Shown here: piece after piece, positions 1-7,718 of the stretch | How the letters are laid out: each line of letters begins with the position of its first letter | Position numbering within the stretch: the first letter of the stretch is position 1 | Assembly (NCBI RefSeq): GCF_022884085.1 | Contig: NZ_JAGGCS010000006.1 | Coordinates: forward strand, 39,531 to 103,530 | Length of the DNA: 64,000 nucleotides | Source of the DNA: Paenirhizobium cremeum | GTDB lineage: Bacteria > Pseudomonadota > Alphaproteobacteria > Rhizobiales > Rhizobiaceae | Direction of reading: 5' to 3' | Notes under the pieces: generated by a model | Database searches by the model: none | Told to the model about the DNA's origin: nothing | Seen by the model: the letters and a program-made list of their open reading frames with translations, nothing else | Made by a program: the position numbers and the translations under genes

Positions 1-81
1 AGGTGAACCACAAGCTAATAGCTTCGGAATCCAAGACAGCTCGCGTCCTTGCCGGGATTGCTCCCTGAAGTTGGGGTGGCT

Positions 82-948
82 CTAGCCAAGTTCCAGCGTC
101 GTGATGCCGTAGACGCCGGACTGGTCCACTGTCGGCGCCGGCCCGCGATACATGCGTCGCGTGGCAAAGCCGCGAGTAAAACCGAGCCGGACGAGCCGGT
201 TGGAAAACGCCTCCTGCGCCTCCGGCACATCGATCTGCAGCTCTTCGCCGCCGATGCATTGCAGGCACGCATCGAACAAGGCGTTGGCCGCATCGTCGTC
301 GACGGCGAAGAGCGGGCCGAGCTTGTAGCCGACAAGGCAGCGCCGCAAAACCGCATAGCCGGCTATGCCGGCGGCGGTGGTTGCAACCAAGGTTTGGCGT
401 GGGGCGGAAAGCCACTCAGTGAGGAAGCTGCCGCGCTCGGCCGGAAAGAACCGGCTGTCGAAGGCTCCGATGGCCGGCAGCAGATCGGGCGTTGCTGTCC
501 GAACCTTGATGGTTGATGCGGAAGGTGCCGTTGGAGATGGCGATGGCGTTGTGACGCGGCCGCTCCAGCGGAAGGTCTGGTAGATCGGCATAAAGCCCAT
601 GCTGGCATAATTGGCCTGTTGCTCGGGAACGCCGTCGAGACCGATGGTCCGCCCGTCGAGATGGGCCATTCCGGCATCCCAGACCTGCCGGCCATAGCCC
701 TTGCCGCGATAATTCGGATGGCAGATGTAGAGGCCGATGAAACCGAAATCCGTGCCGTAGGCGACCGCCGAAATGCCCGCGGCAAGCACGCCATCCACGA
801 AGCAGCCCAGGAAGCCCTGCGGATCGGCGGCATGGAAGGCGTTCGCATCGGCAAGTCCGGGGTTCCAGCCTTCGTCCCCGGCCCAGCCGACCAGCGTTTC
901 GACATCTGCCGGCGAAAGAGGCCGGATCTCCGTTCCCGGCGCGCTCAT
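82..948 (-). CDS. GNAT family N-acetyltransferase, two-domain
   Basis: A 288-residue protein. Residues about 5-125 form a GNAT fold with the acetyl-CoA loop R/Q-x-x-G-x-G/A visible as YRGKGYGRQVW near residue 80. The C-terminal half resembles the Acetyltransf_18 domain often fused behind such GNATs. It should transfer an acyl group from acyl-CoA to an amine; the substrate is not evident. It is the last gene of the transporter operon and its start overlaps the racemase stop by 4 nt (ATGA), which implies translational coupling. A role in modifying the imported compound is inference. Confidence 0.85.
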   Translation of the reverse strand: MSAPGTEIRPLSPADVETLVGWAGDEGWNPGLADANAFHAADPQGFLGCFVDGVLAAGISAVAYGTDFGFIGLYICHPNYRGKGYGRQVWDAGMAHLDGRTIGLDGVPEQQANYASMGFMPIYQTFRWSGRVTTPSPSPTAPSASTIKVRTATPDLLPAIGAFDSRFFPAERGSFLTEWLSAPRQTLVATTAAGIAGYAVLRRCLVGYKLGPLFAVDDDAANALFDACLQCIGGEELQIDVPEAQEAFSNRLVRLGFTRGFATRRMYRGPAPTVDQSGVYGITTLELG

Positions 949-1691
949 ATCCTGGCCATGGCCGTCGGGGCGAAGGCTTCGAGGGCACCGGTATAGGTTT
1001 TATGGATCGGTGAGGCATAGGCGCCGCGCTTGGCTGTCGAAAGTCCGAGCGCCACCAGCGCTTCGGCCTGCTTCACGGCGGCGGCAACGCCGTCGATCAC
1101 CGGAACGCCGAATTCGCGCCTGAGTTCGGCTGTGAGATCCGCCATGCCGGCGCAGCCCAGCACGATCGCCTCCGCTTTGTCCTCGCGCAGCGCGACCGCG
1201 ATCTCGTTGCGCAGCCGATCGCGCGCATTCGATTGGGGGTCTTCGAGCGACAACACAGGGATATCGGCGGCCCGCACCTTGGCGCGGCCGCTCATGCCAT
1301 AGCGATGGATCAGATGTTCGAGCGGCAGGCGCGAACGCTCCATGGTGGTGACGATGGAGAAGCGCTGGGCGATGAAGGAGGTGGCGGCAAGGGCTGCCTC
1401 GCAGATGCCGATGACGGGCATATGGGCAAGCGCCCGGGCGGCGTCGAGGCCGGTATCGTCGAAGCAGGCGATGATCGCAGCCGATGCCCCGGCCTTTTCC
1501 GCTCGGGCGATCTCGACCAGCAGGCCGGGAACGGCGAAGGCCTCGTCATAATAGCCTTCGATGGAAACCGGTCCCATGGAGGAGGTGACCGCGACGATCT
1601 CCGTGCCGGGATTGGCCACGCGGTGGGCGGCGTCGGCAATCGTCGCCGTCATGCTGCGGGTGGTATTGGGATTGATGACCAGGATGCGCAT
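945..1691 (-). CDS. Asp/Glu/hydantoin racemase family protein
   Basis: A 248-residue cofactor-independent racemase. It starts with the family-typical MRILVINPNT. Two catalytic-type cysteines lie at Cys76 (AIIACFDD) and Cys180 (VLGCAGM), matching the Cys pair of hydantoin and allantoin racemases. The family interconverts stereoisomers by two-base proton transfer. Its ATG overlaps the upstream permease stop by 1 nt (TGATG) and its stop overlaps the GNAT start, so it is embedded in the ABC transporter operon. A hydantoin, allantoin or other cyclic ureide substrate is plausible but unproven. No hydantoinase or carbamoylase gene is nearby. Confidence 0.87.
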   Translation of the reverse strand: MRILVINPNTTRSMTATIADAAHRVANPGTEIVAVTSSMGPVSIEGYYDEAFAVPGLLVEIARAEKAGASAAIIACFDDTGLDAARALAHMPVIGICEAALAATSFIAQRFSIVTTMERSRLPLEHLIHRYGMSGRAKVRAADIPVLSLEDPQSNARDRLRNEIAVALREDKAEAIVLGCAGMADLTAELRREFGVPVIDGVAAAVKQAEALVALGLSTAKRGAYASPIHKTYTGALEAFAPTAMARI

Positions 1692-2509
1692 CAGCCGCGT
1701 GCCCTTCTGCGGTTCATGGCGACGATCAGGCCGAGCGTGCCGGCAATCACCAGGAAGGAGAAGACGGTGGTGACTGTGCCGAGCGCGTAGAGCACCGGCG
1801 TCGTGACGTTGGTGGTCATGCCGTAGATCTCGAGCGGCAGGGTATTGTAGGTGCCTGATGTCATCAGCGTGCGGGCGAACTCGTCATAGGAAAGCGTGAA
1901 GCCGAACAGGCCAACGCCGATCAGGCTCGGCGCGATCATCGGCAGGACCACATGGCGGAAGGTCTGCCATGCGGTGGCGCCGAGGTCGCGGGCGGCCTCC
2001 TCATAGGACGGCGAGAAGCGGTTGAAGATGGCGAACATGATTAGCACGCCGAAGGGTAGTGTCCAGGTGAGGTGCGCGCCAAATGCCGACGAATACCATG
2101 CGGGCTGAAGCCCCGCCTGGCTGAAGACGACGCCGATGCCGAGGGAGATGATGATGGACGGTACGACGAGGCTTGCGACCGAGAGATAGAACAGGGCGGT
2201 GGCGCCGATGAACTTGCGGCGGAAGGCGAGCCCCGCCAGCAGCGAGACGACGACGGTAACGACCATCACCATGAGGCCGAGCGCCAGCGAGCGGCGGAAG
2301 GAGCCGCCGAAATCGCCGACCGCCTGCTGTTCGAAGAGGTTGCCGAACCAGTGCACCGAGATCCCGTTCAGCGGAAAGGTGAGGCCGCCATTCTCACCCT
2401 GGAAGGACAGGATCAGGATCGCCGAGAGAGGACCGTAGAGGAACAGCACGAAAAGCGCAAAGAAAGCGGCGAGGATATAGAATTCGCGGGAGCGTTTTTC
2501 GGAATTCAT
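1691..2509 (-). CDS. ABC transporter permease, PotC/spermidine-putrescine type
   Basis: A 272-residue inner-membrane protein with about six hydrophobic segments and the EAA loop (EEAARDLGATAWQTFRHVVLP, near residues 175-195) that contacts the ATPase. It resembles the second permease (PotC class) of polyamine/opine/thiamine-type importers. It follows the first permease with a single base between stop and start and overlaps the racemase start, so the genes are co-transcribed. The transported compound cannot be read from the sequence. Confidence 0.9.
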   Translation of the reverse strand: MNSEKRSREFYILAAFFALFVLFLYGPLSAILILSFQGENGGLTFPLNGISVHWFGNLFEQQAVGDFGGSFRRSLALGLMVMVVTVVVSLLAGLAFRRKFIGATALFYLSVASLVVPSIIISLGIGVVFSQAGLQPAWYSSAFGAHLTWTLPFGVLIMFAIFNRFSPSYEEAARDLGATAWQTFRHVVLPMIAPSLIGVGLFGFTLSYDEFARTLMTSGTYNTLPLEIYGMTTNVTTPVLYALGTVTTVFSFLVIAGTLGLIVAMNRRRARG

Positions 2510-2510
2510 C

Positions 2511-3416
2511 TCAGAGCTCCTTGCGGATATCGACGACGCGCAGGATGGCGGCGACCATCAGGAGAACCAGAACCAGCAGGATCACCGCATTGGCGGCGGC
2601 TGCCGGATATTGCAGCAGCGACATCTGGTTCTTCATCATCAGCGCAACGGAAGCGCTCTGGCCGCCCGACATCACCTGAACGGTGGAGAAATCGGCCATG
2701 ACCAGCGTCACCACGAAGATCGTGCCGATCGCCATGCCGGGCTTGGACAGGGGAATAATGACATTGGTGAGGATCTGCCGACCGGAAGCACCGGCGTCGC
2801 GCGCGGCTTCCACCAGCGCGCGGTCGATGCGCATCATGGTGTTGAAGATCGGCGTCACCATGAACAACGTATAGAGATGAACCATGGCGAGCACCACCGC
2901 GAAATCGGAATAGAGCAGCCACTCGACGGGCTCGGAGACGATGCCGGTGCCCAGGAGGGCGCTGTTGACAAGCCCGTTGCGGCCGAGCACCGGGATCCAG
3001 GAGATCATGCGGATGATGTTGGACGTCAGGAACGGCACGGTGCAAACGAGGAACAGCACCATCTGCATGGTGGTGGTGCGGATGTGGAACGCGAGGAAAT
3101 AGGCGACCCAGAAGCCGATGAAGACGGTGATCGCCCAGACGATGAGGGCGAATTTCAGCGTGTTGAGATAGGTCTTCCATGTCACCCACGAGCCGAGCGT
3201 TTCGGTATAGTTGAAGGTGACGAAATCGGGATACATCTGGGCGAAGTCGTAATCCCAGAAACTGACGATGCCGATCATCAGGATCGGCAGGAGCAGGAAA
3301 CAGCCGAGGATCAGCGCCAGGGGTGCTGCCTGCAGATAGGCGGGGAGCCAGGCAGGCAGGCGGATCTCGCGTTTCGGCTCCTCCTCGCCGACGCCGATAA
3401 AGCGCACTGTGTTCAT
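2511..3416 (-). CDS. ABC transporter permease, PotB/spermidine-putrescine type
   Basis: A 301-residue inner-membrane permease with about six transmembrane segments and an EAA loop (VEAARDAGASGRQILTNVIIP). I chose the ATG at 3416, giving MNTVRFIGVG. The open frame extends further upstream, but that part is low-complexity and runs through the intergenic mosaic repeat. The long cytoplasmic N-terminus before the first helix is usual for PotB-like subunits. It pairs with the PotC-like permease 1 nt downstream. The gap of about 190 bp to the binding-protein gene carries a large hairpin element that may lower permease expression relative to the binding protein. Confidence 0.9.
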   Translation of the reverse strand: MNTVRFIGVGEEEPKREIRLPAWLPAYLQAAPLALILGCFLLLPILMIGIVSFWDYDFAQMYPDFVTFNYTETLGSWVTWKTYLNTLKFALIVWAITVFIGFWVAYFLAFHIRTTTMQMVLFLVCTVPFLTSNIIRMISWIPVLGRNGLVNSALLGTGIVSEPVEWLLYSDFAVVLAMVHLYTLFMVTPIFNTMMRIDRALVEAARDAGASGRQILTNVIIPLSKPGMAIGTIFVVTLVMADFSTVQVMSGGQSASVALMMKNQMSLLQYPAAAANAVILLVLVLLMVAAILRVVDIRKEL

Positions 3417-3496
3417 CGTCTGTCTCTCCGTGTTGGCTCGATTGTCTGCATGCCCCAACGAAGGTTCCGCTTTGGACCCTCCTCTGGCCTGCCGGC

Positions 3497-3604
3497 CATC
3501 TCCCCCAACAAGGGGGGAGACACCGTTTTGTGACCTTGCATCCGCCACTCCAGGTGACGGGATGCACCGGAAACCCCTCCCCCTGTTGGGGGGTGGGGAG
3601 GGAT
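3497..3604. repeat. RIME/RPE-like intergenic mosaic palindrome
   Basis: Three nested dyads are visible. A left hairpin (3499-3520, TCTCCCCC/GGGGGAGA around AACAAG) and a right hairpin (about 3574-3600, C-rich/G-rich around TGTT) are also complementary to each other. Between them the arms TGCATCC and GGATGCA pair. The whole element folds as one large inverted repeat, the hallmark of rhizobial intergenic mosaic elements. It sits between the binding-protein gene and the first permease gene in the mRNA, where such structures commonly stabilise the upstream transcript. Confidence 0.72.
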
Positions 3605-3610
3605 TACCCC

Positions 3611-4903
3611 TTACGCTGCGATGAACTCGTTCCAGCGGCGGACCATGTAGCGGTCTTCGTCCATGACCGAGTTCCAGCAGGCGACCTTGCCCATGCGTTC
3701 CTCGAAGGAGCCGCCGTCGCGGATGGCGCCGGCCTTTTCCATGACCTTGCCTTCCGGCGAGAGGATATCGCCCTGGGCGGCCTTGCCCTCGATCCAGTAG
3801 CCCCATTCGTCGGCGGTCATGAAATTCTTGGCCGTTTCCATGCAGGCCGAGTAGTAGCCTTGACGGTTGAGGTAGCCGCCGACCCAGCCGGAGGTGTACC
3901 AGTTGATGTATTCATAGGCGGCGTCGAGTTGTGCGCCCTTGAGGTGCGAGGCAAGGCCCAGACCGCCGCCCCACGAACGGTAGCCTTCCTTGAGTGGCTG
4001 GTACTTGCAGGCGATGCCCTTGGAGCGGACGGCGGCAACGGCCGGCGACCACATGGACTGGATCACGACTTCGCCCGAGGCCATCAGGTTGACCGATTCG
4101 TCGAAGGACTTCCAGAAGGCGCGGAACTGGCCGTCCTGCTTCGCCTTGATGAGGAAGTCGATCGTCTTGTCGATCTCTTCCTTGGTCATGTTGCCCTTGT
4201 CGGCATACTTGATGTTGCCCATGGCTTCCATAATCATGGCGGCGTCCATGATGCCGATGGAGGGGATGTTGAGGATCGAGGTCTTGCCCTTGAAGGCCGG
4301 GTCCATGATGTCGGCCCAGGTGGTGATCTCGCGGCCGACGAGATCCGGGCGGATGCCCAGCGTGTCGGCGTTATAGATCGTCGGCATCATGGTGAAGTAT
4401 TCGGTTTCGGACTTGGCGAAGGTCTTGTCGCCGGGCTTTTCGACATAGCCGACCGTATGCGGCGCCGTACCCTGGGCGATCACGCTGTCAGGCAGCAGCT
4501 TGCCGTTCTTGAACAGCGGAACAACCTTGTCATAGTACTTGAGCTTCTTGGTTTCCATCGGCTGGATCACGCCGGTCGGATAGACCTTCTTGAGAATCCA
4601 GTATTCGATGTCCGCGATGTCGTAGGAATTCGGCTGGGTGACGGCGCGCTGGGCAGCGGCGTCCGAATCCGTTGCCGTCATTTCGAGCGTGATGCCGAGG
4701 TCCTTCTTGCACTGCTCGGCGATGGCGTTGATGTTCGAAACGCCGGTGCCGAACTGGCGTAGCGTGATGTTCGACTGCGCCCAGATGGTTGGGAAGCCGG
4801 TTATGGCGCCGGAGCCGGCGGCAAGACCGGCGGCAGCCGCGCCGGTCTTCAGGAGATTGCGGCGGGTCATTCCGCCGGTTTCGGTCTTGGTCTTCTCAGT
4901 CAT
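3611..4903 (-). CDS. ABC transporter substrate-binding protein, PotD-like, Tat-exported
   Basis: A 430-residue periplasmic binding protein. The N-terminus has a twin-arginine motif (TRRNLLKTG, about residues 12-20), a hydrophobic stretch and an alanine-rich cleavage region ending near WAQS. The mature part resembles PotD/PF13416 extracellular solute-binding proteins. I chose the ATG at 4903 because it is preceded by AGAGGAGAA at good spacing; the upstream extension of the frame has no such signal. It lies about 50 bp downstream of the ATPase. Tat export suggests folding before secretion. The ligand is unknown, possibly a cyclic ureide or polyamine-like compound given the racemase downstream. 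Confidence 0.9.
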   Translation of the reverse strand: MTEKTKTETGGMTRRNLLKTGAAAAGLAAGSGAITGFPTIWAQSNITLRQFGTGVSNINAIAEQCKKDLGITLEMTATDSDAAAQRAVTQPNSYDIADIEYWILKKVYPTGVIQPMETKKLKYYDKVVPLFKNGKLLPDSVIAQGTAPHTVGYVEKPGDKTFAKSETEYFTMMPTIYNADTLGIRPDLVGREITTWADIMDPAFKGKTSILNIPSIGIMDAAMIMEAMGNIKYADKGNMTKEEIDKTIDFLIKAKQDGQFRAFWKSFDESVNLMASGEVVIQSMWSPAVAAVRSKGIACKYQPLKEGYRSWGGGLGLASHLKGAQLDAAYEYINWYTSGWVGGYLNRQGYYSACMETAKNFMTADEWGYWIEGKAAQGDILSPEGKVMEKAGAIRDGGSFEERMGKVACWNSVMDEDRYMVRRWNEFIAA

Positions 4904-4952
4904 GGCCCAGTTCTCCTCTGAGGTTTTGGTTGGTTGTGTTTGGCTTATCCGG

Positions 4953-6041
4953 TCAGTGCTGCAGACGGCCGAGCACGATGGCGTCTTCCGCCGGCCAGGA
5001 AAGCGGCACCGCATCGCCGACCTTGACGGGGCTGGCGAAGAAATCCGCATCGCTGACGATGGCCGTGAAGTCTTCGATCCCGGCGCCGGAAAGCGAAAGC
5101 TTCACGGACGAGCCGCGATATTCGATATTCGAGACGATCCCGGTGAAGCCGAGGCCTTCTGCAAACTCCCGGCCGATGCGCACCCGGTCCGTGCGCACGG
5201 CGATGTCGGCGGGTGCGCCGGTTTCCTGCGCAGGACCCTGGGCGACAAAGCGCCCGCCGCCGATGACCTCGATCACCGGGCCATCTTCGCCAGATGCGGC
5301 AATCTTGCCCGAAATGACGTTGTGATCGCCCATGAAACGGGCAACGAAGGCCGTGGCCGGGCGCTCGAAGACAGTGCGCGGATGGGCGGCCTGTTCAATG
5401 CGGCCCTCGTTCATCACCACGATCAGGTCGGCAAGCGCCATGGCTTCCTCCTGGCTGTGAGTGACGTGGATGAAGCTGATGCCGAGTGTCGTCTGCAGCT
5501 TTTTCAGTTCCGCGCGCATGCGGATCTTGAGAAAAGGGTCGAGCGCCGAAAGCGGTTCATCGAGAAGCAGCGCCTCCGGCTTGGTAATAAGCGCGCGGGC
5601 AAGCGCCACGCGCTGCTGCTGGCCGCCTGAAAGCTGCGCCGGCCGGCGGTTGGCGTAGGGTTCGAGCTGCATCAGCTTCAGCATTTCCAGCGCCTCGCGC
5701 CGGCGGGCTTCCTTCTCCACACCTTTCATCTTCAGGCTGAAGGCGACGTTGTCGACGAGGTCGAGATGCGGGAACAGCGCATAGGACTGGAACATCATCG
5801 CCGTGCCGCGCTTTGCCGGCGGCAAGTCGGTGACATTGTTATTGCCGAGCAGGATATCGCCGCTCGAAACGCTTTCATGCCCGGCGATCATCCTAAGCGT
5901 CGACGTTTTGCCGCAGCCCGAGGGACCGAGCAGGCAGCAATAGGTGCCCGCCGGTATCTTCAGGCTGATCGCATGCACTGCGGTGGTCGTTCCGTATACC
6001 TTGGAGACGGCGGCAATATCGATCTCTGCGGCTCTCGTCAT
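4953..6041 (-). CDS. ABC transporter ATP-binding protein, PotA-like
   Basis: A 362-residue ATPase. Walker A is GPSGCGKTS at residues 39-47, the signature LSGGQQQR is at about 137-144, and Walker B LLLDEP at 158-163 is followed by SALDP. The last ~100 residues form a TOBE-type domain (RTDRVRIGREF region) typical of PotA-class importers. It is the promoter-proximal gene of the six-gene operon and faces the GntR regulator across a 244-bp intergenic region. It should energise the two downstream permeases. Confidence 0.93.
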   Translation of the reverse strand: MTRAAEIDIAAVSKVYGTTTAVHAISLKIPAGTYCCLLGPSGCGKTSTLRMIAGHESVSSGDILLGNNNVTDLPPAKRGTAMMFQSYALFPHLDLVDNVAFSLKMKGVEKEARRREALEMLKLMQLEPYANRRPAQLSGGQQQRVALARALITKPEALLLDEPLSALDPFLKIRMRAELKKLQTTLGISFIHVTHSQEEAMALADLIVVMNEGRIEQAAHPRTVFERPATAFVARFMGDHNVISGKIAASGEDGPVIEVIGGGRFVAQGPAQETGAPADIAVRTDRVRIGREFAEGLGFTGIVSNIEYRGSSVKLSLSGAGIEDFTAIVSDADFFASPVKVGDAVPLSWPAEDAIVLGRLQH

Positions 6042-6210
6042 GATTTACCCCTCTGCATGGGAAATCCAGATGCATGAGCCGTGCCAGTTCGCGTTTTGCC
6101 ACTCCTCCGCCCTGATTCTCAGGTGTGTCGCGCAACTATGCCGGAACCTTGAGCGCATTCCGTTGCTGTATGCATAAAAAAGATGCGATTGCGTTCGATC
6201 ATTATGCTAT

Positions 6211-6222
6211 ATTGTCGACAAT
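6211..6222. promoter_or_regulatory. Perfect 12-bp palindrome, likely GntR/FCD operator
   Basis: ATTGTCGACAAT is a perfect dyad lying between the divergent transporter operon and the GntR gene. FCD-type GntR proteins commonly bind TTGT-NN-ACAA sites, so autoregulation and control of the transporter are likely. Seen directly: the palindrome and its position. Inferred: the binding protein. Confidence 0.65.
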
Positions 6223-6285
6223 CATTTTGCAGATCAGATGCAGCTTTCTGTTCCCATTGCATCGCATTGACGCTAAAAAGGCAGG

Positions 6286-7014
6286 ATGCGCAAAGAAGAC
6301 ATGTCGCCCGCCCCGGGAACCCAGAGCCTGATCGATCCCAACCAGGAGGATCGCGCACGCGCCATCCGCGATCAGTTGCGTGACGCCATCGTCGACCGGC
6401 GTCTGGCGCCCGGCACCAAGCTTTCAGAAGCAGAAGTCGGCACGCTGTTCGATGTCAGCCGCACCGTGGTGCGTTATGCGCTGCAGATGCTGGCTTTCGA
6501 GGGGCTGGTGCGCACCGAACGCAATCGCGGCGCCTTCGTTTCCAATCCTTCCCCGGAAGAGGCCATGCAGGTCTTCGCCTCGCGCCGGCTGATCGAGCCC
6601 GGTATCGTCGCGGCCGCCGCCGAGCGGATCACCGTGGCCGATATCGCCGCCTTTCGCGAACAGTTGAAGGAAGAAGAACGCTTCCGCAGCGAGCGTGGGG
6701 CGAGCGCCCGGCGCGCCGAGATCAAGGCGTCGGGTGATTTTCATCTGATGCTGGCCAGGGTTGCCGGCAATGCCATTCTCGAAAAGTTCATGGACGAACT
6801 CGTCGCCCGCTCCTCGCTGGTAATCGCGCTTTATGGCCGCACCGGCGTTTCGAGCTGCGGCCACGACGAGCATGGCGAGATCCTCGACGCTCTGGAGAAG
6901 AAGGACGTCGCCCGCGCCACCGAATGCATGCTCCACCACATCGCCCATATCGAGGCCGACCTCGACCTCCGCGTCGGCGAGGCGCTGACGCTGAAGGACG
7001 CGCTCAATTTGTGA
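6286..7014 (+). CDS. GntR family transcriptional regulator, FCD (FadR) subfamily
   Basis: A 242-residue regulator. The N-terminal winged helix spans about residues 20-85 (AIRDQLRDAIVDRRLAPGTKLSEAEV, then VSRTVVRYALQMLAFEGLV). It is followed by an all-helical FCD ligand domain with metal-type residues in the D-x3-H register (DFHLML and the HHIAHIE region). It is transcribed divergently from the ABC importer/racemase operon and probably represses it until a small acid-type ligand binds. The start MRKEDM has AAAAGGCAGG just upstream; the ATG at 6301 is an alternative. The 3' end overlaps the converging 7004-7651 gene by 11 bp. Confidence 0.9.
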   Translation: MRKEDMSPAPGTQSLIDPNQEDRARAIRDQLRDAIVDRRLAPGTKLSEAEVGTLFDVSRTVVRYALQMLAFEGLVRTERNRGAFVSNPSPEEAMQVFASRRLIEPGIVAAAAERITVADIAAFREQLKEEERFRSERGASARRAEIKASGDFHLMLARVAGNAILEKFMDELVARSSLVIALYGRTGVSSCGHDEHGEILDALEKKDVARATECMLHHIAHIEADLDLRVGEALTLKDALNL

Positions 7015-7651
7015 GTTGAGCGACTCCACGCTGAGGAGAGGCGAGTGTGGGGAAGCCGGCATATAGCGGGCTATGATCGCCGTCGAAATTGCTTTTTCCG
7101 GGGCGGGTCAGAATACCTCGCGGGTCGGCAAAGCTGCTTATCACCCTGCTTGGATTCTCGTGCCACTGGATATTGAAGGCCCAGAGCTTCGGGAAGAATT
7201 CCAGCGAGCCATAGGGAAGGTGGTCTCGGATCCACCAAGCCAGCTTCTGCCAGTCGCCTTCCTGCTTGTGATGATCCCAGATCCATGGAATGGCTATGCA
7301 GGCGGTGGCGCCGCAGAAGCCGTTTCTGTCCCGCAGGTCCCAGATATGCGATGCGGCGTTTGCTTCATTGGATCCGCAGTTAAGCTTGTTTTTGTTGCCG
7401 TATTCATTGACCGTGGGGGAGCGATAGGCCGATCGGACATGAATACGGCCGAATGTCGCTTGAAGTGGTTCAAGCAGTTCTTCGCAAAGCCTGCTGCCGG
7501 TTTCGATGGCAAGCTTGGCATCTACCGGAACGTTTGGAATGCCGTAGAAATTGGAGATTTCCGAATAGAGGAAATCACGAAAGAAGAAATTCGCTGAGAG
7601 ACGGATCCGCCCAAGCTCTTCCAGAGCCTTCATCGAACCGATCTTTGCCAT
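7004..7651 (-). CDS. Hypothetical protein, possible M15-like peptidase fold
   Basis: A 215-residue protein without a signal peptide. The block HVRSAYRSP followed by NEYGNKN, NEANAASHIWDLRD and a late WHENP recalls the zinc ligands and SxYRSPxxN signature of M15-type D,D-carboxypeptidases, but the spacing around His102/Asp108 is not canonical. I therefore do not assert catalysis. The ATG at 7651 is chosen because AGGAAG lies 4 nt upstream; a longer frame would run into the pheT terminator. It may share readthrough transcription with pheT but is separated from it by a strong hairpin. Confidence 0.7.
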   Translation of the reverse strand: MAKIGSMKALEELGRIRLSANFFFRDFLYSEISNFYGIPNVPVDAKLAIETGSRLCEELLEPLQATFGRIHVRSAYRSPTVNEYGNKNKLNCGSNEANAASHIWDLRDRNGFCGATACIAIPWIWDHHKQEGDWQKLAWWIRDHLPYGSLEFFPKLWAFNIQWHENPSRVISSFADPRGILTRPGKSNFDGDHSPLYAGFPTLASPQRGVAQLTN

Positions 7652-7665
7652 TTGACTTCCTAGAG

Positions 7666-7702
7666 AAACGGAGCGTGGAGAAATAATCTCCACGCTCCGT
7701 TT
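7666..7702 (-). terminator. Rho-independent terminator after pheT
   Basis: A perfect inverted repeat (7668-7680 with 7688-7700, arms of 13 nt, 7-nt loop) extends by two A-T pairs to 15 bp and ends in TTTC on the minus strand. It lies 17 bp beyond the pheT stop, so it should end the pheS-pheT transcript. The AAA on the other side could also make it work on the plus strand. Confidence 0.8.
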
Positions 7703-7718
7703 GAACGTCAACGAGAAA

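Noticed and set aside
1..81. Left edge of the window
   Set aside because: No promoter, terminator or coding signal could be supported in 81 bp.
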